Shown: positions 7,677-17,139 of the stretch, piece by piece
How the letters are laid out: each line of letters opens with the position of its first letter
Numbering within the stretch: position 1 is the first letter of the stretch
Assembly (NCBI RefSeq): GCF_003863335.1
Contig: NZ_RRAZ01000013.1
Location: 62,001 to 126,000 of the forward strand
From: Falsigemmobacter faecalis
GTDB taxonomy: Bacteria; Pseudomonadota; Alphaproteobacteria; Rhodobacterales; Rhodobacteraceae
Direction of reading: 5' to 3'
Length of the DNA stretch: 64,000 bases
The notes under the pieces: model-generated
What the model saw: the letters and a program-made list of their open reading frames with translations, nothing else
Told to the model about the DNA's origin: nothing
The model's database searches: none
Translations under genes and position numbers: made by a program

Positions 7677-9070
7677 AGATCCGCAGGAAGTTCCTTGCAG
7701 CGGCGATGGCCGCAACAATCGCCCTCCAATCGGCAGGCCCTGCCAGTGCCGATCTGGAAAGCTCTCTGTCAAACATGCTCGGAGCAAACGTGCAGGTTAA
7801 CAGCCCCGGATCGGTACAGACGGCCCGGCGCGGCGGCTTCTATGGAGGCTCGATCTACGTCCGCGGGCGGGTGATGAACGTGAACGTCATCAACTTCACC
7901 CCGCCGAGCTTCCAAGCAGGTTGCGGTGGCATCGACCTTTTTGGTGGCTCTTTTAGCATGATCAACAAAGAGCAGTTCATCGCACTTTTGCGCAGCGTTG
8001 CTCAGAACGCAGCGGGTTATGCCTTCCACCTCGCCCTGAAAAACATCTGCGAACAGTGCTCTACGATCATGAGCCAGCTCCAAAGGGTCATTCAGGAAAT
8101 GAACCAGTTCACGGGCAACTCCTGCCAGTTGGCCAAGGGTATCGTGAACGGCGGGATCGCCGCGCTTGAGCTCTCGGACGTGAAGGGGATGCAAACGACC
8201 TCAATCGCTTCCGGGTTCAACGACGCCTTCGATGCTTTCTGGGGCTCGCTGACCTCTACTGTCGGATCCCTTAGCGCCACCAACGCAAGCGGCAGCAGGG
8301 ATTACGACAAATTCGAGACCAACGTGGTCTGGGAGGCAATGCAGACCAGTGGGGTGCAGGGCTGGTTCAACTCCGGCGACCGCTCTCTGATGGAAGCCCT
8401 TATGACCCTGACCGGCACCGTGATCCTTTCAGGGCCGGTTGATGACTCAGCGGGCAATCCAAGTCGGAATGTCACGCCAGCAGTTGCTGGCGGCAAGCTG
8501 ACGGTGCGCGATCTGGTATATGGCAACAGCAGTGCCCGTGTTTTGCGCTGCGACACCACGACCCGCTGCCTTTCGCCCTCATCAACCAACGTTCAGCTGA
8601 CCGGGCTTGAGCGCATGCTTGAGACAGCTCTGGTCGGTTCGGGGCCCACGGACCCCAACTCGGTGCTGTTCCGCATCATTAACGGCGGCGGCACAGACGC
8701 GGACTCTGTGACCCTCATCGGCCGGCTTGGAAATTATGGCACCATGCTGCTGTCAATCGCTGAAGCCAGCCCTCCGGGCACGACTGCAGCCTATGATTTC
8801 TTCAATGAAGTGAAAGGTCGCCTTGCCTATGAACTGGCCGTCATTTTCGTCTCTGATGTGATTGTTGCCGTCGATCAGGCCGTGTCGTCGCAGAAGTATG
8901 AGACGGCATACGCAGACGATTGGCGCCGCAACGACTTTGCCCGCTCCATCGAGCGCATCAATGCCGAGCTGGCAGTCATAGGCGAGCGCACGGCAATCCC
9001 GGCCGAAATGATGACCACCTTTATGAACACGCACGAATACCTCGTGCGCAACCATTCACCGCTGCGCTGA
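7673..9070 (+). CDS. traH: conjugal transfer pilus assembly protein TraH
   Basis: The 465-aa protein has an N-terminal signal peptide of about 26 residues. The TraH family pattern follows: a GGFYGGSIYVRG segment, NFTPPSFQAGCGGIDLFGGSF near residue 75-100, and the cysteine-rich KNICEQCSTIM region near 125. TraH is an outer-membrane-associated factor needed for F-pilus extension, working with TraF and TraG. The ATGA overlap with traF implies translational coupling. Length is normal for the family. Confidence 0.92.
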   Translation: MKIRRKFLAAAMAATIALQSAGPASADLESSLSNMLGANVQVNSPGSVQTARRGGFYGGSIYVRGRVMNVNVINFTPPSFQAGCGGIDLFGGSFSMINKEQFIALLRSVAQNAAGYAFHLALKNICEQCSTIMSQLQRVIQEMNQFTGNSCQLAKGIVNGGIAALELSDVKGMQTTSIASGFNDAFDAFWGSLTSTVGSLSATNASGSRDYDKFETNVVWEAMQTSGVQGWFNSGDRSLMEALMTLTGTVILSGPVDDSAGNPSRNVTPAVAGGKLTVRDLVYGNSSARVLRCDTTTRCLSPSSTNVQLTGLERMLETALVGSGPTDPNSVLFRIINGGGTDADSVTLIGRLGNYGTMLLSIAEASPPGTTAAYDFFNEVKGRLAYELAVIFVSDVIVAVDQAVSSQKYETAYADDWRRNDFARSIERINAELAVIGERTAIPAEMMTTFMNTHEYLVRNHSPLR

Positions 9071-9084
9071 GGGGGACGTGACAA

Positions 9085-12000
9085 ATGGAAATGGTGGCTT
9101 ACACCTTCAGTGACGTGATCCTTGTGACAAGGATCCTGAGCCAGATCGCCATGATTTTCGACGGCGGAGCCTTCGATGTGGCTGCCAAGCTGGCGGCGGT
9201 CATTGGCTTGATCGTGGCACTTTTTGTGTCGATCTTCAGAGGGGGCCAATTCACGATGGCCACCTTCTTCTGGCCGATCATGGTTGCGGTCTTGATGATC
9301 CTGCCCCGTGTGGATCTCGTGATCGAGGATAAGAACGGCGGGCTCTCAAGGGTCGATGATCTGCCGATCGGGTTCGCCGCCCCTATCTCGATCATTACCA
9401 CGATCGGTGCTGGGCTCAGCGACATGCTGACGGAAAACCTTGGCCTTGAGGACACAGCCATTACCATGGACAATGGCCACTTGCTGGCCCTGCGTGCACC
9501 TCTGGTCTATCGCCAAATTATCACGGAAGAGCAGTTCCACGGCCCGGCAGCGACCTTCGCGAACGGGCTGTCACCGGTCAAAGACACGATGATTTACGTG
9601 GATCGGTGCCTGAAGTCTCAGGACAAGCTCCCAGACGTGGAAACGAAATACTCTCGGATCAACTGGCGGGATTTCTCGACCTACCGCGTGACGGGCTACT
9701 TCATGACGGTCGCAGCCTCTAACGGGCGGGCCTATGAATGCGAAGAGCACTACGACCTGCTCATGGAAGGCTTCGAGTCTGCCGAATATCAAGCAGCACT
9801 GAATGCGGCCGTTAATGAATTTTTCAGCAAATATCAGAACGATACAACGACAGGTCTGCGCTATCAGGCTGCCCTCGAAAGCGTTGTCAGTGATCTGCCT
9901 CGCTTCTATGCGGGGGTGGCATGGGCCAACGCCGTGCAAAGGGCGCCGGCTCATTTTGTTGGCGCAGCGGGCGGCGGCTCGCATCAGGCTGCCCTCGATG
10001 ACGCTCTGAACCAGAGACGCGAGAAGAACTACGGCACAGCTGCAATCATCTTCGAAACCATGGCGACAACGATCTCATTCATTGAGATCTGGTCCCTGAG
10101 CGTCATGCCCCTTGTCCTGCTTTTGATGATGATCGGGCCATTGGGAGGCAAAACTGCAGCCAAATACTTCTGGATGCTGGTGTGGGTACAGTTCTGGTAT
10201 CCGACACTTCTGATCGTGATGGGCTTCCTTGACGCCTCGCTGGATGCCATCGGCATTACGGCATTCATAAGCATTAGCTCGGTCAATTCATTCCTCACGG
10301 AAGTGACCCGGCTGCAGGACGTGGGCTATCTCTATCTGTCGCTGGCCACGGCGCTCTCGATGTTCCTTGTATTCGGCACATCGTCGGCTCTCGCTACGTC
10401 CATGCAGCGCGATATGTCCGGCGGGGAGCACTACGATCCCAAGAAAAACGCCCCGGATACGCTCAAACGCGATCCGGTTAACGTGTTCAGCTCGGCCTAC
10501 CAGTACACGCCTATGTCTCAGGGCACTGCCATTGCGACGGACGCCAATAAACTGGGCGACGTGACCGTTTCTCTGGGCCACGGAGTATCCTCCGGCTTCT
10601 CGGCCGCTGAGGTAGCCGCGTTCGCAGGTACAGGGTCTATTGGAACAAGCACAGGCTTCAATCAGGCAAAAGGCACTTCTCGCCTGAATAGCGCGACAAG
10701 CTCACAGGTGGCGTCAGACGCAACCACAGTCAGCAACGGACTTCAGTATAGCTTTGGAACCTCGACTGACGCCGGTACGAGTGTAGCCGGTGACCGGAGC
10801 GTTGCCGTTACGTCAGGTACTGGCGTTGACAAGCGGATCACAGGGAGTGTTTCGGGAGGCGTATCAGGCGGCCTTGGCTTTGGAAAAGGCGTGGCTGGAT
10901 CTGCATCAGCAGTCCTTGGTGCAGGCGCTGAAGTACGGTTCAGTGATGGGTACAAGGAAAGCGACAGCAATAAACTAGGCTACAACCTCGGATCCGCGAT
11001 AACTTCGAACACAGCGGGGCGTGTCGATGGCAGTCGCTCGGTCAGCGAGAGCGATACGAAGAGCACCATCAACACTGCGGGAGTTAACGAAAGCAATCAA
11101 AGGACGGAAACTGCCACCGAGACGCAGCAGGCCAGCTGGAGCAACAGCGAGTCTGAGACAAACTCTCGACAGGACATGACATTCCAGCGCGCCAGCCAGG
11201 AATTCAAGCTGTCTGAGATTTCCTCGCTGATGGCAAACAACGCCAACGCTATGTCAATGACGAAGCAGGCTGTCTATGACGCACGTCTGAACCAAGAAGT
11301 TGATCAGTTTATGGACAGTAATGAGCGCCAGCTGAACCAACTCTTCTCGGGCAGAAATGCGGAAGAGGCACGCTATGCATTTGCAGCACACTATGTGATG
11401 CAGGGACTGAATGGCATGCTGTACGCAGATGACACTCAGACAGGCCAGGAACGTCGTGATGCAATCAACGCTGTCTCGGATGACATTATGCGCTTCGCCG
11501 GTCTCGGTACGGCACAGGGGCGCGAAGCAGGACCGGAGCTGAGCAACCTGCAGAGCTTTGACCGCGTGGATCCAGAACAGTTGCGCGACGCTTACATGGG
11601 AGCCGGCAGAGGTTTCCGCCTCGACGGGGAACTCGTGCAGAATGCCCTCAAAGATCTTGATCCGACGATGGGGAAACCTGCAGAAGTTCTGGATGAGATG
11701 CAGAGAAGGATCGGAGCCCCGTTCGAAGACATGACACCTGGGCAGCTGAACGGTGTCTTGTCAGCGGTTTCCAATCGCATTGAAGAACAGCACGGGCCTA
11801 TCGATGCTAACAAGCTGACATTCGCGGAATCCCTTAAAGAAAAGGGCTTTGCTTCAACTTTCTTCAGTACGCTTTTGGGATCCATGTCAGCCGTGGATAG
11901 AAAAGCGTTTGAGAGCAACTATGAAGATTTGGCCTACTCGGCAGGCGCCAGATACCCGGATGTGACTGAAGGGAGCGCGGATGTTGTCGAGCAGAAAGCC

Positions 12001-12942
12001 GATACGATGCTCAATAACTACCTGTCACAGCAGGTGGAGAAGGGGACGATAGGCGGCGCTACGGACGTGGCCACATACATGGCTCTCAGTGGTTTGAGGG
12101 CAGGTGCGGACAACGTTGGAGACGAGGTTCTGGCGGCCCGCTTCTCAACAATGCTGAGCAAAATGGAAGAGGCTGATCCTGTCTTGGCAAGTCCTGAAAC
12201 CTCCTCAAAGCTTCAGGCTTTGGGAGCATCTGGGTTCACGAACCGAGATTACATGCGCGGCGTTGCGGAGTACCAGCTTGGTGCTCTCACACAGCAACTG
12301 ACGCATGAGACCGGTCAAGAGGGACTGAATGCATCGGGTGCTGGCGTCCAATGGAGCAAGAACCCCAACCCAGTTGGCCGCGGCACCTTAGAAGGCGGCG
12401 GGACCACACTGCCAGCAGGGACCAAAGAAGACCTGATCTTATCTTTCGTCGGAAGCCTTGAGGCCCCGAGAGGCTACGATGATTTTGAAAGGGCATCCGC
12501 TAGAAACCCACCAGCTCAGCCGCTGACGGAGATGACGATCGGTGAAGTCATGCAGTGGCAGGACGGCAGGATCAGAGGCGTGGAGACGCGGGCTGCCGGC
12601 CGATACCAGATGACAGGCGGCAGTGATCCTGAGGGAACATTTGTCAAAGCGGTTCGGGGCGCGGGCCTGAGTGAAAGCGACCGCTTTACGCCAGAGGCTC
12701 AGGACAGACTGGGGGTGTATCTGTTGAATGCACGTGGGCTGAGCAACCTATCAGAGAACGGGAACGTGGACGGGTACGCCCACAGTCTCTCTCAGGAATG
12801 GGCAATCTTACCCAAGATGACAGGTCCAAACCCCGAGGCCAGTTATTACGACAAGGTGCAGGGAAACCGAGCCGGAGTTTCGCCAGACAGGGTGCGGGCT
12901 GTTCTGGAAAAGGCAGCCGCTGCACCCTCAGCGCAAGGATAA
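9085..12942 (+). CDS. traG: TraG-type conjugal transfer protein with C-terminal muramidase-like domain
   Basis: The 1285-aa protein is much longer than F TraG (938 aa). The N-terminal half has the TraG_N layout: membrane segments near residues 30-75 and a cluster near 330-450. Residues about 490-720 are very rich in Ser, Thr and Gly. Residues about 1116-1285 resemble phage-type muramidase/GH104 domains, with FVGSLEAPRGYDDF (candidate catalytic E1126), MTIGEVMQWQ and AAGRYQM in the expected order. TraG acts in pilus assembly, mating-pair stabilisation and, in F, entry exclusion. GAGGGGG precedes the ATG at 9085; an in-frame ATG at 9094 is an alternative. Confidence 0.88.
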   Translation: MEMVAYTFSDVILVTRILSQIAMIFDGGAFDVAAKLAAVIGLIVALFVSIFRGGQFTMATFFWPIMVAVLMILPRVDLVIEDKNGGLSRVDDLPIGFAAPISIITTIGAGLSDMLTENLGLEDTAITMDNGHLLALRAPLVYRQIITEEQFHGPAATFANGLSPVKDTMIYVDRCLKSQDKLPDVETKYSRINWRDFSTYRVTGYFMTVAASNGRAYECEEHYDLLMEGFESAEYQAALNAAVNEFFSKYQNDTTTGLRYQAALESVVSDLPRFYAGVAWANAVQRAPAHFVGAAGGGSHQAALDDALNQRREKNYGTAAIIFETMATTISFIEIWSLSVMPLVLLLMMIGPLGGKTAAKYFWMLVWVQFWYPTLLIVMGFLDASLDAIGITAFISISSVNSFLTEVTRLQDVGYLYLSLATALSMFLVFGTSSALATSMQRDMSGGEHYDPKKNAPDTLKRDPVNVFSSAYQYTPMSQGTAIATDANKLGDVTVSLGHGVSSGFSAAEVAAFAGTGSIGTSTGFNQAKGTSRLNSATSSQVASDATTVSNGLQYSFGTSTDAGTSVAGDRSVAVTSGTGVDKRITGSVSGGVSGGLGFGKGVAGSASAVLGAGAEVRFSDGYKESDSNKLGYNLGSAITSNTAGRVDGSRSVSESDTKSTINTAGVNESNQRTETATETQQASWSNSESETNSRQDMTFQRASQEFKLSEISSLMANNANAMSMTKQAVYDARLNQEVDQFMDSNERQLNQLFSGRNAEEARYAFAAHYVMQGLNGMLYADDTQTGQERRDAINAVSDDIMRFAGLGTAQGREAGPELSNLQSFDRVDPEQLRDAYMGAGRGFRLDGELVQNALKDLDPTMGKPAEVLDEMQRRIGAPFEDMTPGQLNGVLSAVSNRIEEQHGPIDANKLTFAESLKEKGFASTFFSTLLGSMSAVDRKAFESNYEDLAYSAGARYPDVTEGSADVVEQKADTMLNNYLSQQVEKGTIGGATDVATYMALSGLRAGADNVGDEVLAARFSTMLSKMEEADPVLASPETSSKLQALGASGFTNRDYMRGVAEYQLGALTQQLTHETGQEGLNASGAGVQWSKNPNPVGRGTLEGGGTTLPAGTKEDLILSFVGSLEAPRGYDDFERASARNPPAQPLTEMTIGEVMQWQDGRIRGVETRAAGRYQMTGGSDPEGTFVKAVRGAGLSESDRFTPEAQDRLGVYLLNARGLSNLSENGNVDGYAHSLSQEWAILPKMTGPNPEASYYDKVQGNRAGVSPDRVRAVLEKAAAAPSAQG

Positions 12943-12945
12943 ACG

Positions 12946-12980
12946 AAAGGCCCTCAGAGCAATCTGGGGGCCTTACTTTA
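12946..12980. terminator. terminator between traG and a convergent small gene
   Basis: AAGGCCC (12947-12953) pairs with GGGCCTT (12968-12974). It sits exactly between the traG stop and the stop of the opposite-strand gene, so it can serve both. Confidence 0.7.
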
Positions 12981-12982
12981 TG

Positions 12983-13183
12983 TCAATCGAAGAGGTGAAT
13001 CCTGGTCTTTCCGGCAGGACGCAGACCACCGCAGGCGTCATGGGTCTGGTAAGCCATGAACTTAAGACCCTGCTTGCGAAGCGCGTCTTCTTCTTGCGCA
13101 GTAATGGGCTTTGGCTTTTCCGTCATCCAGGCATCGAACCGGATGGCAAGGCGGCGGAGGCCGCGCAGCGCTTTGGCGAACAT
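12983..13183 (-). CDS. small basic hypothetical protein
   Basis: A 66-aa protein is preceded by a near-consensus ribosome binding site AAAGGAGG five bases before the ATG at 13183, which strongly supports a real gene despite the size. It is Lys/Arg-rich with no membrane segment or recognised motif. It converges on traG with a shared terminator. Confidence 0.65.
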   Translation of the reverse strand: MFAKALRGLRRLAIRFDAWMTEKPKPITAQEEDALRKQGLKFMAYQTHDACGGLRPAGKTRIHLFD

Positions 13184-13430
13184 ATGGACCTCCTTTGAGA
13201 TAATGGCCTGACAAAGACATTGGGCCTGTTCGCCGCTATTTCAACGAAAATCCTATTTTTGGGTCCACTATCAGCAGGAACAGGCTCGATTTGGTGCAGC
13301 TGCGCCACAAAGCCCGTAAGAGACTGAGGATGTTCCTAAAGTTGCTGATTTCTACGGTCTGAGGCGGCCGAGCTGTACCTTTTCCTGGCGTCATGTTTTT
13401 AAGCCGCCTGGACATGTGAGAAGGAACGGT

Positions 13431-13781
13431 ATGCAAAGCTTTAAAAGGATTCTGGGCGGCGTGAACGCACGCTACATGGTCAGGGCTTACTTGATTGGCG
13501 CCCTCTTCATGGCGCTGATAATCTACACTGTCATGCAGGGGAACAAGGCTGCAGCCGGGAGCGCGGGAGCGATCGCATACTTCAGCCTCTGCCTGCTGGT
13601 CTTCCCATTTGCAAAGCTGGTCTGGGATGAGCTGAAAGCTTTGATCTTGGGCGACACATTCCTCATCTTGCCCATGATCCTGCTATATCCGGCTAAACTG
13701 CTGATAAATGTTGTGCTTTTCAGCTTCGCAGTGTTCATCGCCCCATTCGGCGTGGCGTACATTTGGTATCAGACAAAGTAA
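13431..13781 (+). CDS. small three-segment membrane protein
   Basis: The 116-aa product starts at the ATG at 13431 after AAGGAACGGT. Hydrophobic segments lie near residues 18-36, 45-65 and 78-112, so it is an inner-membrane protein. No family is recognised. It follows the tra genes and could be a transfer accessory such as an exclusion protein, but nothing in the sequence shows this. Confidence 0.65.
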   Translation: MQSFKRILGGVNARYMVRAYLIGALFMALIIYTVMQGNKAAAGSAGAIAYFSLCLLVFPFAKLVWDELKALILGDTFLILPMILLYPAKLLINVVLFSFAVFIAPFGVAYIWYQTK

Positions 13782-13785
13782 GGAA

Positions 13786-13807
13786 GGGGCGGGTAATTAC
13801 CCGCCCC
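13786..13807. terminator. bidirectional terminator
   Basis: GGGGCGGGTAATTACCCGCCCC is a perfect palindrome between convergent genes (stops at 13781 and 13815). Confidence 0.7.
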
Positions 13808-13814
13808 AACTGCC

Positions 13815-14039
13815 TCAGCGGACCATGAAGAAGTCGAGCCTAGGATTAAGCAGAAGGTCAATAAAATGAGATCGGGCCTGTGGGACCATGCTTGCGAATG
13901 TGAACACGAAGTAAGCGAGGACCATGAGCAAAAGGAAAATCACGATCTTCAGCCGCCAGTCACTGCGGTAGGTTACTTTGAGCATCGACTGGCCGGATGG
14001 GGCGGAGGCTGAGGTGGTAACGGTGGGCTTTGGGGTCAT
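13815..14039 (-). CDS. small membrane protein
   Basis: A 74-aa protein with one strongly hydrophobic stretch (IVIFLLLMVLAYFVFTF) in residues about 31-50 starts at 14039 after AAGGGAAG. It follows the secreted-protein gene 14052-14459 by 12 bp on the same strand, so the two probably form an operon. Function unknown. Confidence 0.6.
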   Translation of the reverse strand: MTPKPTVTTSASAPSGQSMLKVTYRSDWRLKIVIFLLLMVLAYFVFTFASMVPQARSHFIDLLLNPRLDFFMVR

Positions 14040-14051
14040 AATCTACTTCCC

Positions 14052-14459
14052 TTAGAAACGACTGTGCGCTGAGTCACGCATTTCATCCAGAACGTCCTGC
14101 CGATCCCGCTGGTAGCTCTCCGCTTCAGCGCGGAACATCTCTTCGTACATCCTTCGGCTCTCAGAGATCCATTTGTCGATGCAGTCGGATACGTAGACAC
14201 TTGCCTCACGATAGTAGAGCTCCTTGGCCGCATTAAAGGCCGCTGCGGACTCATAATGCGAGGGCTCTGGTGGGTAAGGCCTTATGCAGGCTTCATTTAA
14301 TTCCTGCCGCGTCACGTCTGGCGCCTCTGCTGTTTGCGCATACACAGCCCGTGACAGGCACCCGATGACGAAAAAGCATACGCACAAGGTTAACGCTAGG
14401 TAAACTTTTGTGCTTCCACGAGCATTCAAGCCTTGATTTCTTATAGCGGTGGAAGTCAT
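14052..14459 (-). CDS. secreted hypothetical protein
   Basis: The 135-aa protein has a membrane/signal segment at about residues 18-42 ending in VYAQ-type cleavage context, followed by a charged helical domain with two cysteines that could pair in the periplasm. First gene of a two-gene operon with a small membrane protein. No family recognised. Confidence 0.6.
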   Translation of the reverse strand: MTSTAIRNQGLNARGSTKVYLALTLCVCFFVIGCLSRAVYAQTAEAPDVTRQELNEACIRPYPPEPSHYESAAAFNAAKELYYREASVYVSDCIDKWISESRRMYEEMFRAEAESYQRDRQDVLDEMRDSAHSRF

Positions 14460-14538
14460 CTCATCTTGTGCTCGTTGGTTACGGCATTGTGATGAAACAT
14501 AGCAGAGGAATTGGCTCTGACAAAGCCGAGGATCAAAT

Positions 14539-14802
14539 ATGCCGCTTTATGTGATGAAAAAGTTTAATGGTATCACCGCAGAAGAAGCCCGGGAACTTGA
14601 GATCCTTGAGGATGATTTTGTAACGAAGGAAGCTCTGGAGAGCTTCGGCTTGCTTAGAAAAGCTGTTCTGGAAGACATGACTGAAGCAGGCAACGAAGGT
14701 GACATGGAGCGCGTTGAATACTTGGATGACCTCTATCAACAGCTTCTGAACTTTGAAGAAAATCTTGCTACTGCCATTCATCAGAACTACATGTTGGAGT
14801 GA
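14539..14802 (+). CDS. small acidic hypothetical protein
   Basis: An 87-aa, strongly acidic helical protein begins with MPLYVMKKFNG and has GAGGAT before the ATG. The composition (many Glu/Asp, Leu) is typical of plasmid accessory or antirestriction-like small proteins, but no family is recognised. Confidence 0.55.
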   Translation: MPLYVMKKFNGITAEEARELEILEDDFVTKEALESFGLLRKAVLEDMTEAGNEGDMERVEYLDDLYQQLLNFEENLATAIHQNYMLE

Positions 14803-14898
14803 TCCACACCAGTTTTCCGGACTATTTCCTGCCTAAAATGCGGCAAATTCTCTGGGGAGATTGACTCAAAAGATCGGGCTGCGTAGTTTGTTAAAAAA

Positions 14899-15558
14899 AT
14901 GCAGTCTCGACAACAGGTTAGTGAAAGCATCGCTATGGAGAAGAACGACAAGCTTAAGCAACCACACGAGATAATCCGTGAAGCGATGAAACAGAAACGC
15001 CTCAACTTCGAGACTATCGCCCAGCTGATCGGTGAACCCCGTACTGATAAGCTTTCGGTTGCAGTGCGATGCACTTCCGGTGTCGGACCGCGTTCTATCG
15101 AGATCCGTAAGAAAATTGCCCATGCTCTCAACCTGGACCCGGAAAAAGTCTGGGATCCCGTCTACCTTCAGGCACGCCCTCGCGGTGCCGGCGGTGGAAC
15201 GCGGGTTAAGCCAGCATATGCGATCTCGAAAAAAGAATGGGCAGAAATGGCCCCTTCAGCCCGTGTGCGTGCGCTTCTGCGCATGAATGACATGAAGCTT
15301 CACGATCTGGCTGAGATACTTGGGATCAGCTATCGTATCCTCACCAACCACATTTACGGGACCACAGCGAACCATGAAATTCGCTTAAAAGTGGCCGAAA
15401 TGTTCAAGCGCGACCCCTCTGAGATTTGGGATGAGCTCTATACAAAAGGCGAAGTGAAGGCTTCGAAAACGCTCGAAGAGGTTCTGGAGGAAGATCCTAA
15501 TCATAGCGTTTTCTTCGGCTTGGGAGACCATACGAAGCCCTTTAAGCCTAAGAAGTGA
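14899..15558 (+). CDS. double helix-turn-helix DNA-binding protein
   Basis: The 219-aa protein carries two similar lambda-repressor/Ner-type domains. The first covers about residues 20-90 (FETIAQLIGEP ... IRKKIAHALNLDPEKVWDPVY) and the second about 115-185 (LHDLAEILGIS ... IRLKVAEMFKRDPSEIWDELY). The repeat of LDPEKVWDPVY and RDPSEIWDELY shows internal duplication. It is probably a plasmid regulator. No good ribosome binding site precedes 14899; the in-frame ATG at 14935 is an alternative. The H-NS gene starts 5 bp downstream, suggesting an operon. Confidence 0.7.
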   Translation: MQSRQQVSESIAMEKNDKLKQPHEIIREAMKQKRLNFETIAQLIGEPRTDKLSVAVRCTSGVGPRSIEIRKKIAHALNLDPEKVWDPVYLQARPRGAGGGTRVKPAYAISKKEWAEMAPSARVRALLRMNDMKLHDLAEILGISYRILTNHIYGTTANHEIRLKVAEMFKRDPSEIWDELYTKGEVKASKTLEEVLEEDPNHSVFFGLGDHTKPFKPKK

Positions 15559-15563
15559 AGAAT

Positions 15564-15929
15564 ATGTCTGCCCCATTGCTCACGCGAGAAGATTTGCGTG
15601 ATCTGCCGCTCGAAGAGCTCAAAGAACTGCAGAAAATTATCAACTCAGCTGTGGACGATTATTACAAGTTGCAGGTCGAGAAGGCCTTGGCCGAGGCCCA
15701 GCAAGTTGCTGATAAGTACGGCGTCGATGTGGCCGACGTTATCAGTGGTCTCCAAAAAAGTGAGACTAAGAAACAGGCTCGGGCAACTCGCGCTAAAAAG
15801 GCGCCCAAGATCAAGTATCAGCACCCCTACAACCGGTCTCTTTCCTGGACTGGCAGAGGCAGAACGCCAACATGGATCGAGGATCTGCTTGAGGGTGGTA
15901 TGACGATGGATGAACTGAGAGTCGAATAG
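15564..15929 (+). CDS. H-NS family nucleoid protein (HvrA-like)
   Basis: This 121-aa protein has an N-terminal dimerisation helix (LEELKELQKIINSAVDDYY), a basic linker and the C-terminal H-NS DNA-binding motif KYQHPYNRSLSWTGRGRTP followed by TWIEDLLEGG. Plasmid H-NS proteins silence AT-rich and horizontally acquired genes and help a plasmid hide in a new host. The ATG at 15564 is chosen over the overlapping GTG at 15555. A terminator follows. Confidence 0.9.
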   Translation: MSAPLLTREDLRDLPLEELKELQKIINSAVDDYYKLQVEKALAEAQQVADKYGVDVADVISGLQKSETKKQARATRAKKAPKIKYQHPYNRSLSWTGRGRTPTWIEDLLEGGMTMDELRVE

Positions 15930-15952
15930 ACAGATCGCAGGAAGCCGCACGG

Positions 15953-15986
15953 AGCTGTCACAGTATCGCCTGGGACAGCTTTTTTC
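15953..15986 (+). terminator. intrinsic terminator after H-NS gene
   Basis: AGCTGTC (15953-15959) pairs with GACAGCT (15974-15980), followed by a T-rich tract. It ends the double-HTH/H-NS unit. Confidence 0.85.
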
Positions 15987-16087
15987 TTGCTTGAAAGGAG
16001 CACGAAAACCTATACCTCATAACAGCCAAGTATTATGGGGCCGCAGACTCGGGTAATCTTGGCGCATTAGTTCCAAGGATGTGTCTG

Positions 16088-16558
16088 ATGACAGAAGGCA
16101 GCGCGAAAGTCTTTGATCTGCGTCCCTCGGGGAACAGCTATCTTGGCTGGCCGGAGATCCAAAACACAGCGATCTTTCCCGCCTTCAGGCACCTTGGCGA
16201 ACATCTAAGAGCCATGAACGTCGAAACGTGGATCCTTGAGAACAATGAGTTCCATAAGAGGCCCTTTCTAATCTTGTTCTGGAATGGCCGTGGCGCTCTT
16301 GATGGCATCAGGGTAGGGCTGCATTTCACCTATGGCGGCGAGCGCATGCGCTTCGACCTCTCCGCTGTGAAGGATGCCGACGGGTATCGCCATCAAACCA
16401 CCTTCACCACTGAGTTCTTCGCTTCAGATGAGCGAGATTTGCCTGCCAAAGTGTTGATGCGCGCATCATGCGGGATGGGTCGTGCGCTACAGATTGAAGC
16501 GAGCAGCTTGCCTAAGGTTGAGTGGATACGCTCAAACCTAAGCAGCACCCACCACTGA
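16088..16558 (+). CDS. hypothetical protein
   Basis: A 156-aa soluble protein; the ATG at 16088 is chosen because AAGG lies 9 nt upstream, whereas it abuts the ATG at 16079. It contains alternating beta-like segments and no recognised motif. Isolated gene with its own upstream AT-rich region. Confidence 0.55.
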   Translation: MTEGSAKVFDLRPSGNSYLGWPEIQNTAIFPAFRHLGEHLRAMNVETWILENNEFHKRPFLILFWNGRGALDGIRVGLHFTYGGERMRFDLSAVKDADGYRHQTTFTTEFFASDERDLPAKVLMRASCGMGRALQIEASSLPKVEWIRSNLSSTHH

Positions 16559-16596
16559 GCAAGATCGTCTAGCGGATTTGAATTCTTACCAAGGCA

Positions 16597-16926
16597 TTAT
16601 CGATCGCTACATGGCCACGCCTCTGCAAAGGCCTCAAGCGTGAGCAAACCAGCCTTCTTGTGCCGATCACCGGGATGGTCATCGATGTACTTGCAGAGCA
16701 CTTCAACACCCTGCCTCAGTTTAACCCCCTGTGGGAGGCAATAGGGCAGATCCTGCCCTGCCAAAATAAGCGCTTGAGTGGCCTCCAGAGCTCCAGATGC
16801 ATACCCAAAAGCACCATTGCGCGGCTCGGCTGAACAGAACTCATGGAGGGTATTACCATCAAGAAATGCCTGCTGTGCGGTGGCTGGTGCTGTCCATGCA
16901 ATCAACAAACAAAAAGCATAACGCAT
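16597..16926 (-). CDS. Rap1a/Tai family secreted protein
   Basis: The 109-aa protein starts at 16926 (GGAG, then 8 nt, then ATG) with a signal peptide of about 17 residues ending in ATA-Q. The mature part matches the Rap1a/Tai fold: FLDGNTLHEFC at the start, GYASGALEATQ, YCLPQGV, then CKYIDDHPGDRHKKA and AWPCSDR, with four conserved cysteines. Family members are periplasmic; some are immunity proteins for T6SS amidases. A role here in protecting the cell wall is inference. A large dyad lies just upstream. Confidence 0.78.
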   Translation of the reverse strand: MRYAFCLLIAWTAPATAQQAFLDGNTLHEFCSAEPRNGAFGYASGALEATQALILAGQDLPYCLPQGVKLRQGVEVLCKYIDDHPGDRHKKAGLLTLEAFAEAWPCSDR

Positions 16927-16955
16927 TATCTTGCTCCGGCTAATTAGTTTACGAC

Positions 16956-17006
16956 GTATACTTTGTCTACGAAGTTTACACGGTATACGTCGTAGACAAA
17001 GTATAC
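16956..17006. repeat. 17-bp perfect inverted repeat upstream of Rap1a/Tai gene
   Basis: GTATACTTTGTCTACGA (16956-16972) is repeated in inverse orientation at 16990-17006 with a 17-nt spacer. An additional inner dyad ACGGTATAC/GTATACCGT overlaps it. The position, 30 bp upstream of a start codon, suggests an operator; a recombination site is an alternative. Confidence 0.7.
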
Positions 17007-17139
17007 CGTTTCTCCGCATGATATGGCCCTACACTATGGCGTGCCGAAGTGAATGCAAATGGTGGAAAATCCATATTATATGAAGATAAAATCAGGCAAA
17101 TGCTCATTTTAAGCATATGATTTTGTTTGATTTTTTTTA

